From Tubiluchus corallicola (taxonomy: Eukaryota; Priapulida; Priapulimorpha; Priapulimorphida; Tubiluchidae), in contig JAQGDQ010000271.1 in the NCBI GenBank assembly GCA_030141605.1, positions 1-57,500 of the forward strand: a stretch of DNA of 57,500 bases, in the 5' to 3' direction. Shown one piece after another: positions 1 through 10,100 of the stretch. The number at the start of each line of letters is the position of its first letter. Positions within the stretch are counted from its first letter, which is position 1. Both the position numbers and the translations under genes were made by a program. The notes under the pieces are model-generated. The model did no database searches. It saw only the letters and a list, made by a program, of their open reading frames with translations, and had not been told where the DNA came from.

Positions 1-58
1 AGTGGTAGTAGTAGCAGTAGTAGTCGTAGTAGCAGCAGCAGCAACAGCAGTAGCATCA
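1..58. repeat. AGT/AGC triplet microsatellite
   Basis: Interrupted AGT/AGC triplets run from the window edge and end in a short motif (tttattgacc) that also borders the CTA/CTG triplet tract near 47340-47460, there as ccattgaccatt. The shared edge suggests both triplet tracts are parts of one dispersed repeat family. Confidence 0.7.
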
Positions 59-60
59 GT

Positions 61-810
61 AGTTTATTGACCATAAATTAATGTTTACAATTTTTGACAG
101 GGATAGCAGAATTTAAACATTTCAAAGTTCAACATTTTCTGCTTTTCAGATAACAGCAACATTATACAAAGGCTAAAAAAATTTCACAATAATAAATTTT
201 CATTCTGTGACAGTGAAAGTTTTCGCGATAATGGAGAAGATGGCGATGATATTGTTAACTTCACTTGTATTAATACGCCTGTAAGAATGTAAAACGTACG
301 ATATCCAAGTCATATTGTTCGTTATTTTATTGTTGGAATCACTGGACGAAATGCTACTTGTACACTTTTAACAAGCTAAATTCTGCTATGGTAAAATTCT
401 TCAAATCTAGATATGGTACTCCGAGTTCTACAATTTGTGTAGAAAATGACGTTAATCATTTTAAAGTCATTTTAATCGTAAATGAACGTGTAATCTTAGA
501 GATCGTGTTTTAAACTCTTGTAATGGTTTATTAAACTTGTAATTTACAATGTAGTCATGTTTTTATATGCTCTAAAATTTTTGCTCTTTGGAATGTAATT
601 TTAATGTACTTTTAATGTTTGTCATTTTTGAAAATACTTTAACTAATTTCTCTTCTTATTTTTCTGTAAATTGTAACTAATTAGTAATTTTATAATTAGT
701 AATTTTTAGTAATTATTGTATTTTTATGGCTTAAGATTTATAGCTTATAGCACAAATAAAAAATAAAATAAATAATAAATTGACTTTTTATTACAACCAG
801 TTAAAACATT
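61..810. other. AT-rich non-coding stretch
   Basis: No exon with splice sites and no recognisable repeat boundary is visible. It is AT-rich with scattered stop codons in all frames. Confidence 0.5.
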
Positions 811-813
811 TAT

Positions 814-1290
814 AGTTAAAATGACACAACTTTACTGAAATTTTTAATTTACAAAGTTGAAAAGTTAAAATAATGTCAACCGTTTCGACTAGCTGCTGCT
901 GTCATCATCAGTGGTAAATTTACAAACATACAACCAGTTTATGTAAACAGAGCCTGTTATGCACTAATTAAGTTGTTAACAGAAGCCAAATAGGTAATGA
1001 TTAAACAGACCAGTAGAAAAGAAATTGATACAGTAAATTATGCACTAATTTTGTATTTAACAGAAGCTAAATAGGTAATGATTAAGCAGACCAGTAAAGA
1101 AATTAATACTGTAACCTGTTAATAATTAGTGCATAATGTTCTATACTGTAGGTCTGCCTGTATAAGCTGGTTGTATGTTTGTAAATTTACCACTGATGAT
1201 GACAGCAGTAGCTAGTCGAAACGTTTGGCATGATTTTAACTTTTCAACTTTGCAAAGTAAAAATTTTAAGAAAGTTGTGTCATTTTAACT
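814..1290. mobile_element. Palindromic MITE, TA-flanked
   Basis: The two ends are inverted copies of each other over roughly 120 bp: the left arm begins gttaaaatgacac and the right arm ends gtgtcattttaac, both next to TA. Each arm also carries the motif catcatcagtggtaaat or its complement. The centre holds two direct copies, about 80 bp apart, of a segment containing tatgcactaatt and aaataggtaatgatta. A second, shorter copy lies at 56343-56725. TA flanks and long inverted ends suggest a mariner-type non-autonomous element. Confidence 0.75.
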
Positions 1291-1306
1291 ATAATAAATA
1301 GATATT

Positions 1307-1778
1307 ATAGGTTTTACATGTCAAATGTAGACCTGCGTTAACTCAAGTGTAGATTTAAGTCATTCAAATGTGTCTTGGTAACTCAAAAGTAGACTTAGGT
1401 AGTTCAAATGTGTTAACAATGGTTTTCAACAAATTTAAGCGCTTTTGGTAAATCAAATGTAGATTTAGGTAATTCTAATGTGTCTTGGTATCTCAAATGT
1501 GGATAGGTGGCAAAGTTCAAGGATATTAAAATTAATCTTCTTTAATTTCAATTTAATAATTGCTCCTAAGTTAAAAATGCACTATCTTTGGTTTATCTTT
1601 TTCTAATTTGCATTTAAATAACTTAATTACCGATTTATTCAAAGTATTGCATCTACATTTGACTTACCTAAGTCACATTTCAATTACCAAAACACATTCG
1701 AAATCCCTATGTCTACATTTGACTTACCTAATTCACATTTGAACTTTCCTGTGTGTACATTTGACGTGTAAAACCTAT
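1307..1778. mobile_element. Foldback-type element with inverted tandem arrays
   Basis: Terminal inverted repeats ataggttttacatgtcaaa and tttgacgtgtaaaacctat bound the element, and the 5-bp sequence ATATT lies directly outside both ends (1302-1306 and 1779-1783) as a target-site duplication. Inside each end are diverged copies of a roughly 40-bp unit (tcaaatgtagatttaggtaa), in opposite orientation on the two sides, with a unique AT-rich centre. Arrays of short repeats in inverted orientation resemble Foldback elements; which superfamily mobilised it is not visible. Confidence 0.75.
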
Positions 1779-1783
1779 ATATT

Positions 1784-2164
1784 CTCGACAATAACGTTGC
1801 CATGCATAAAACACGTATCAAAACTCAGTAAACAACCAAGCATATCTATAGTCACACATTATTTCACATTAATCGTATTAAATTTTAGTATCTTTTGGAA
1901 TCGTTCATTTTGAAAAAGTCAAATGAACATAATAAACAGCAGAAACGTGCCTGTCGTGAGGAACTATTTTGTGACGCGTGATAACACAGTAGTAAGTAGC
2001 AGAGTTAAGCAGAAAGCGGGTGGAAAACACATTGTGTCATTGATTTCGTCCTTATTTTTGTAATAGTTTCTGTCTTATAGAAGATTAAACTTTCTTTTAT
2101 CGTTAAATTTTGAGTTCTACCAATTTCTATGAACTGAAACAATCATCAACAGATGAAATAAGAT
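1784..2164. other. Non-coding spacer
   Basis: AT-rich sequence between a foldback element and a LINE end. I see no exon, RNA gene or repeat in it. Confidence 0.5.
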
Positions 2165-2735
2165 AATGCTGATAGGGATTTGATTTGTTTAACCTGTAAT
2201 GGTAGAGAATTTCAAAGTAGAATTGCTTGCTTGATTACAGAGTTCGTTCCATAGTGGGTATTTGTCCTAATTTGTTTCACAACAAGTAATCTAAAACAAA
2301 TTAGGACAAATACCCACTATGGAACGAACTCTATAATCAAGCAAGCAATTCTACTTTAGAATTCTCTACCATTACAGGTTAAACAAATCAAGTCCCTATC
2401 AGCATTTAAAACAAAATTAAAATCACTAATATTAACCAGATATGAAATACCATCACACCAGTACGATAACATACACACTAATTCAGAATTTATATATCCA
2501 CGGCCATATTAATTAAATCATAATTTTTTCATTTTTTGTGCATAGTTGTAAATATATTTGATTTTATTCGTCGTTACTTTCCATTACTGCACAGTAGTTT
2601 AGATTGCACTGACGCATTTGCCTTTAGCAGTGTAAGTTTTTATTAACTAACACTGATTGATCATCTCTGTAAAGTTTTTATCAGTGATTATTAATGTATT
2701 TTAATGGCAAATAAAGATTATTATATTATATATAG
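2165..2735 (+). mobile_element. LINE 3' end with an inverted copy in front
   Basis: The right part (2294-2735, +) encodes the C-terminal tail typical of non-LTR retrotransposon ORF2: in one frame it reads YGTNSIIKQAILL, a stop where Trp is expected, then NSLPLQVKQIKSLSAFKTKL. It ends in an AATAAAG signal near 2710. The left part (2165-2276) is a near-perfect reverse complement of about 2294-2406, giving a hairpin of roughly 110-bp arms with a loop of under 20 bp. Inversion at the 5' end of a truncated LINE copy is what twin priming leaves. Confidence 0.75.
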
Positions 2736-3048
2736 AAGCGATTACGCCATGAAAGCAAAACTAAGAAACGTTTTCCTATAGTGCCTGAACAAATTTAGTT
2801 CAGCTTGACTGATTAAAACTAAACATGTCTACGTGACGAAGCGAACAGCAAATAAATTAATAAATTTGTTGTAATCCTTTGCGAAGGAGAACAGCATGGC
2901 AGCATTACAAGGTTGTTTGTATAAAACTCTCTAGTCACCCCTGTAAGCTGGGTCAGCCCAAAGGTCGAGTATTGTTCGATTGAACGAAATAATTATTTTC
3001 ATACAAAATTATTAAACGAAATTAGTATTATTATTATTATTTACGTTT

Positions 3049-3290
3049 TTTTGAGATAGCTCTTCAACAAGCCATAGAAGCAGCTAAAAAACCTGCAGGA
3101 GGACAAATATAAACATATTTAGATTTTGCACAGAAAGATTTAAACACTTCAGCATTGATCCTTAGAAATAAATGCGCTTGGGGCATTGCGGCTAGCAGGG
3201 AGTCCTGGCATAGGGAGGTGAGCAGAATCATGTCACTGGACGTGTGATTCATTGGGTGATGATAATGATGATGATGATGATGATGTTTTT
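3049..3290 (+). mobile_element. LINE 3' end with (GAT)n tail
   Basis: This is the same family, in the opposite orientation, as the LINE fragment at 15790-16250: shared blocks include aacctgcaggaggacaaat and gggagtcctggcat. It ends in a GATGAT microsatellite at about 3256-3287, the usual 3' end for this type of retrotransposon. Only the 3' untranslated part and the end of the ORF are present. Confidence 0.75.
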
Positions 3291-3299
3291 ATTTCATTC

Positions 3300-4740
3300 C
3301 TTGCGGTTTTAAACACTACCCATTCATAAGGCGTGAAATAGTCATTAAGATTCAGTAATACATGTGTAGTAAGGTATAATAATAACAATTAAACGTTAGA
3401 TTAATAAGCACTATTCATATACGTAAATGTTCTAAACACAATAAGACACACCATGTATATCCTTGTGGGGACATTCAAACTGAGAAACACGTTATACAGA
3501 CATGCCCCCTAACATCAAATATTAGAAACCGCTACGACAGTGTAAACTTTGCTGATTTAACTCACTTCTTTGAGCACACTAATTGTTATATAATATGTTA
3601 TGAAATTTTGCAACTTTTATGCTGATGTGCCTTGTATGCATAACACAGTTTTTAATGCTATAACCTTGAGTAGGAAATGTACGTAAAGTGACATTTGGAC
3701 TAAAATCACTAATGTATCGATTGTGGCATTTACCTCGTTCCTCGTGTATACATGTAACTTGTTTTAGTCAATAAACTACATACATATAAGTTGATTGAAA
3801 ATAAATTAAGACAAAAGTTCACGCAGTACGGCCATTTTGACTCATTTTGTAATTCGACTTAAAAAGCATCTGAGCTTGTCAAGGATTTGTAAGCGTTGTA
3901 TAAGTTTACACTTTCACAATGGCTCTATTTTGAGTAAATTTTTGGATTTTGCAGTTATTTTGCCCAGTACAATTCAAAAACATACTCATTCCTCAATTTA
4001 ACTTTTTCCCGTTTGGCTGTAGAAAAAGCTGCTACGTAAAAATGCTAAGTTGTAGGTATACTAATTTATACTAAACAACTAATGTGTATAATACTGTAGG
4101 TTTACTGAAGCATTTAATTAGGCTTTCCCAAAATTTTGGTGCCTACAACTACCTAGTTCCTAGCGCCATCTCTGTACAGGTTCCCAGAACCCTAACGGTT
4201 CTTAAAGAAAAGATCAAGTCTTCTGGGAAGTGAGGCTTATTTCCATATTCGCAAAAAATGTTAGAAGGATTTAGTAATAAAACTGCAATAAGCGTCTCGT
4301 GTAATTAGTAAAACCAATTTAAAGTCTCTATCACTTCATGCTTGGGCGCTCCCATTTTCAACACCCTTCTTCTTCCAATGACGTCATTCATCCTGAAGAA
4401 AAGTAGCGCACTTTTCACAAGTATTATTAGCGCATCTTTGTCAAAAGTATTATAAGTTTTTGCAAAAATATTAGATAGCTCATTTGTAGATTTTTGAGTG
4501 AATACATAGTAAGCTGCAGAAGTTTGAATTAATTTAAGAACCAGTGTTCACGGAAATCCACGATGCGCTTACGAAAAGTCACGAAGTCCCCCAGTTACGT
4601 CATAATATTCAAGTGAATGGTGGCAACCATCATACCTGAAAATTTCTATTCAGAGGTTGTATATTTTAGATTTATGCTTTGTAGAAAGTTTTTTTGCAAA
4701 TTTCTTTGTTATATTTTTCTAAGTTTAAGTAATAACAGTG
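3300..4740. other. Non-coding intergenic DNA
   Basis: No exon model, RNA gene or clear repeat boundary was found here. Open frames are short and AT-driven. Confidence 0.45.
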
Positions 4741-4744
4741 AAAT

Positions 4745-4945
4745 AAACCCGACATACTGACTGACTTGTTCTTTCCTTTAGCACACCACAAATAGTTTAA
4801 GTGATAGCAGTAAAACAAGCCCAACGTACTGACTGACTTGTTTTTTCCTTTAGCACACCACAAACAGTTTAAGTGATAATAGTAAAACAAGCCCAACATA
4901 CTGAGTGACTTGTCATTTCCTTTAACCCACCACAAACAGTTTAAG
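4745..4945. repeat. 72-bp tandem repeat, about 3 copies
   Basis: Units containing actgactgacttgtt, cctttagcacaccacaaa and agtttaagtgata recur at 72-bp spacing (starts near 4756, 4828 and 4900). 72 is a multiple of three, so a spurious 87-codon minus-strand frame stays open across it; there is no other evidence of coding. Confidence 0.85.
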
Positions 4946-5539
4946 TGTTTTTTCCTTTAAAACCTAATCATAAAATGTTTACCCAATTATGTTTATAGAT
5001 TTATTACGTTATTTAGGCAACACTAATTTCGCGTGGTGTTTGCAGGCTATAATTATAATAATTATGATATCTATTATGTTTGATTAAATTAATTTCTGTG
5101 ACTCTTTATAGCACAGTAATTGTTGTTTATAATCATTACGCTTGGCCTAAGTGGAACAAAAACATTTGAACAGACGATAGACTTGCTTGAACCGCATGAT
5201 ATATGAATGAGCAAGTCAAGGTTACTCACGACCTTCTGACTTCTACGCCCCCGCATATGTCAAGGTAACCCCCGGTACAGCATCCGCGTCTTAAGAGGTG
5301 GTCAGTTGAAACATCTTTATGAACCATTATTAGTAATGAATCTATTTATAATTTAACTAGACCCGTCATTAAAACGGATTTATTGTCGTAGTATTTTCAG
5401 TAATTCAAGCGCATCCATTTCTAATTCGATGTCAGCCATTAATTTTTGATAGTAGCTCTACGCAACAAATAATGTTTTCTTCAACAGAAAATGAAAATTT
5501 ACTTGCTCCATTTCAGTTTCTTCCTGTGTCCCTTTGTCC

Positions 5540-5818
5540 GTCAACCCGATCCTCTCTTTCTCTCTCTCACTCTCTCTCTTTTCTCTCTGTCTCTCTTTCT
5601 CTCTCTCTTTGTCTCTCTTTCGCTCTCTCTCTCTCTCTCACTCTCTCTCTTTTCTCTCTCACACACTCTCTCTTTTCTCTCTCTCTCTCTTTGTCTCTCT
5701 TTCGCTCTGTCTCTCTCTAACTCTCTCTCTTTTCTCTCTCTCTCTTTGTCTATCTTTCGCGCTCTCTCTCTCACTCTCTCTCTCTTTTCTCTCACTCTCT
5801 CTCTCTCACTCTCACTCT

Positions 5819-5850
<32 letters not shown>

Positions 5851-5906
5851 TTCGCTCTGACTCTCTCTCTCTCTCTGTCTTTGTCTCTCTTTCGCTCTGA
5901 CACACA

Positions 5907-5942
<36 letters not shown>

Positions 5943-5964
5943 GTCTCTCTCTCGCGCTCTCTCT

Positions 5965-6008
<44 letters not shown>

Positions 6009-6145
6009 GTCTCTCTCTCGCTCTCTCTCTTCGTCTATCTTTCGCTCTCTCTCTCTTCTCTCCCTCGCTCTCTCTCTCTCTCTCTCTTTTCTCTCTCACA
6101 CTCTCTCTCTCTTTCTCTCTCTCTCCCTCTCTGCATCTCTCCCCC
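5540..6145. repeat. CT/AG microsatellite, about 600 bp
   Basis: Long CT-rich tract with regular interruptions (tttgtctctctttcgctctg blocks) that themselves repeat, so it expanded as a compound array. Long open frames of Ser/Leu (plus strand) and Arg/Glu (minus strand) arise only because CT repeats lack stop codons. Confidence 0.95.
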
Positions 6146-6742
6146 TACATCACTAAACCTGTTACCTTACTATAAACTTAGTTAATACGGCGGTCAGCCT
6201 AAAGCTTCGACACAAAAATCAAAATTCCTTGGTCTCTTTCATGGTAACTGCACCTTTACATTTCGCTACCTCATCCCACTTGGACCGTAACGGGTCGTAC
6301 GTAATCAGAAAAGGAAAGTGTAAAATAATGTCCCTGTGAGCCAAACTATGCCAACTTCTTAGTAAATGCAGTCAGATCTTTACAATAATCGAACAAGAAA
6401 GCGTCCCTGGCAGTTGAACTATGTCAACTTCTTAATGAATGCACCCTCAACTTTACAGCCTTGGGCGCTGTTTGCTATTGTCGTACTCCATATATATTGA
6501 ATGGCCTTAGGCTTTCACGTACGGGTTATTCTACGCATGCTCAAATCAATAAAACGATTAAGACAATTCAATAGTAAAAATACTACTATCCACACCACGT
6601 GGGTACGCTCAAGGTTTTTCACGCGGTATTTCATTCATAAATTTTGCCAGAATTCTATAATGAGTTAAGATGCTGTTTGAGTTTATCAGAAGAACGTTCT
6701 CACTGGATATAATCATTTCAAGTGCTTTTATTATTATAAAAA
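6146..6742 (+). other. Region upstream of the metalloproteinase gene
   Basis: Holds the presumed promoter and 5' UTR of the gene starting at 6743. I see no TATA box or other promoter element that I would commit to. Confidence 0.35.
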
Positions 6743-6871
6743 ATGATTTTCTCAAGATCAGTACGCGGCGTAGTGCAGCTAACGATGACGATGGTTGTTT
6801 TGATGTTGGTGATGACTGGTGTCTTTGGGGCACCAAGAAGAAGCATCAGTTCAGATGATCACGAAGCTATT
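6743..6871 (+). CDS. MMP exon 1: signal peptide
   Basis: The first 43 codons contain a hydrophobic core (VVLMLVMTGVFGA), with a likely signal-peptidase cut after the Gly-Ala that precedes PRRSIS. The exon ends in phase 0 at ATT, followed by the donor gtaagg. Confidence 0.85.
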
Positions 6872-7073
6872 GTAAGGCGAATTAATTTTATTTTAATTGT
6901 AATAAGATTTAGTGAAATATTTTACATTTTTCAGTACAACAATAGTCTTTTAAACATAAAAATAAAATAGTTAAAAACGTAACCAATATAAGATACTTTA
7001 GGACTAAAAAAGTACTGCGGTATTATACATACATAAATAAATGCTTCAATTCTTTATGCTTTGTAATCTAAAG

Positions 7074-7104
<31 letters not shown>

Positions 7105-10100
7105 ATGGTTTATTTGATGTAAAATGGATTACAACAAAACCACATTCCTCAGTGCTAAAACTAATTAATAATCATTAAAATACTACTAGAGGCAAATACG
7201 TCTAGCGCAAAACTATAAACTAGAAATAACTAGAAATACTCATTTATATACATAGATACAATAGGTACGTAATACAATATATCAGTAAGGTACATAATAA
7301 ACATAAGACGAAGTTTACATTAATTTATTACAATGTACATATATATATATATATATAATGCATAATACAATACATAGGCATAATATGATAAGTAAAATAT
7401 GTAACAACAAAGACAAAATTTACATCCAAAGTGTATTTACATTTGATGCAACATTGGTTGGCATCCTTCTGTTTCGGAAGACAATGGAGTGTGCGCCAAG
7501 AGAGTCAGTTATTGATCACATTGATGGAGCTGCAGCGTCGACTGTGGCTGAGCAGTGCGATACTTGAACGTCTCCAGGGCGCACGCCTGGGCAAGGTGTA
7601 TGGAGATCCTGAGTTGCCCTGACAACAGGAACATCCTCTCTTCCTCCCTGGTGTAGTCCAAAGGAAAGCGGTGCGATACGTTTGGCACCAGGTTGGCTGC
7701 AGAAGCTGCCAGAGTCACTGAGCATGCTGTGCTGGTCTGCCTTTGGCGCTCCACTCCTGATTTGGAAGGTTTACTCCTCTACACATGGCCGTTGGGTCAC
7801 TTGACCTCCTCCGCCCTCTAGCCGTTGGCTGCTTGTGCAGCTCCTCCGCCTAGTGTCGAGATACAGTGTGGGCATCCCGCAAGCCTACAGCACCTGGTAT
7901 TCCTAGGCGGTCACCCATCCAAGTACTAACCAGGCTCTACGTTGCTTAACTTCGGTGATCAGACGAGAACCAACGTGATTTATTATAACGGTAACTTAAC
8001 ATTATTATAGTTGTATCTACAATGAAGTTCATTTTTTCAGGACTATCTACGTAAATACGGATACTTAAGTGAAGCAGATGACAATCCGTCACCGTCTGAT
8101 GTCAGACAAGCTCTCAGGTTCGTCTAATGGGTTTACTTTTCCTTTAAATTAACTTGCGAACAAAAATATGATTATTTTACTTACGTCAGGGATAGCGCAG
8201 TGCTTACCCACAATTTAAAGCAAAACAAAACACCCATCACAAATAAAGCTTAAATATCGTCTTACAATTTTATACCACTTATATACTGACTTATTGCGCA
8301 CTGGGCTTGCGTTAGCAGTAACATTGTATAAAATTTAAACTCTCGGGATGGTCGTTAAGCGCAGCCATTTTTACGGTAAGGAGTTTGAAACAGGCTCCAA
8401 TAATCTGAGTCAACGACATTTTGCCAGTAAGATTAATATGTTTTGGTGAGTCAGTGGTGCACATTGAGAAGCTGAGTCAACGACATTTTGCCAGTAAGAT
8501 TAATAATATGTTTTTGGTGAGTCAGTGGTGCACACTGGGAAGCTGAGTCAACGACATTTTGCCAGTAAGATTAATATGTTTTTGGTGGGTCAGTGGTGCA
8601 CACTGAGAAGCTGAGTCAACGACATTTTGCCAGTAAGATTAATAATATGTTTTTGGTGAGTCAGTGGTGCACACTGGGAAGCTGAGTCAACGACATTTTT
8701 CCAGTAAGATTAATAATATGTTTTGGTGAGTCAGTGGTGCACACTGAGAAGCTGAGTCAACGACATTTTGCCAGTAAGATTAATAATATGTTTTTGGTGA
8801 GTCAGTGGTGCACACTGGGAAGCTGAGTCAACGACATTTTGCCAGTAAGATTAATAATATGTTTTGGTGAGTCAGTGGTGCACACTGGGAAGCTGAATCA
8901 ACGACAGTTTACCAGTAAGATTAATAATATGTTTTTGGTGAGTCAGTGGTGCACACTGGGAAGCTGAGTCAACGACATTTTTCCAGTAAGATTAATAATA
9001 TGTTTTGGTGAGTCAGTGGTGCACACTGAGAAGCTGAATCAACGACATTTTGCCACCTTACGCGAACATTTTAAATTATTAAATTATTTTCTTTTCTATC
9101 TACACAAGTCTTTCAAGCAGATAACCGTGATGCTAAGTAGTACAACTTTGTTTGGAAAGCTTTTTGGGACACACTGTACTTGAAAATTCCCATTTCTTCC
9201 CTATTAATCCTAGTGAAGAATTAACTCTGTCTTCTAATGAATGTCGAGTCTGTTCACACTCTTTAAAAATCTGATTAGCCTGAGTGATTAAGCATACACA
9301 ATACCATTTCTGCTACTCTGTATATATTTTAATGCCAAATTTATTTTTAATACTGTAATGTTTTTTTGTATAATAATCACCTGAAAAATGTCATGTGCCT
9401 GTAAGTGAACTTGTTTTTTTGTAAGTGACCAATAGGTCTTTCGCTGCTCCTTCTCAGTTGCATTGAAATGTCAAAATAATCATGTCGAAATTTTAACACT
9501 TATTGAGAAAATAAAGTTGAATTGAATTTAATTGTTCTAGAAAGAATTTTATGCGTCACAGAACAGATATTTCAACAACTTTTCTCTTCTGTAAGAAGTG
9601 AATCAACATTCCTTATCTTTCTGCTGTATTTGTGTTGGCATGTCAAGCGTGGCTTCCACGTTGGAACGAAATTTTGCCGTTTTACCTCAAAGCATTAGCA
9701 ACAATATCAACTTTCGTTTACACAATTGTAACTGTGGATGCGTCCAGGCAAAGAAACGGCAAAAATCAGTATTAAACTGTGTGATAGACCTGTAATTTAT
9801 TAAAATAACAGATCACAAAAAGTGCTTAAGAACGTGCTAAAGGTTATTACTATTTAGACAAAATGAAAAGTTAGATTTAAGTAGACTGAAACGCAAATTA
9901 TTACTTTATGATTCTAGAGATTTGAAGCAATTCTAACCAATTTAAACTATTAACTAATTATTGTAATTAGTTGGTAGTAATACAATGTATACAATGTATA
10001 CAATGTAAGTAGATGGTGACTTACATTTACTGGTGACAACTTTGGCTTGAAGATACAACTAGTGACTGTTAAATTGTAACAAAATAGACAAAGCAATGCA

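Noticed and set aside
5472-6156. Ser/Leu-rich and Arg/Glu-rich open frames of 82-221 codons
   Set aside because: They lie wholly in a CT microsatellite that lacks stop codons; no splice context or domain.
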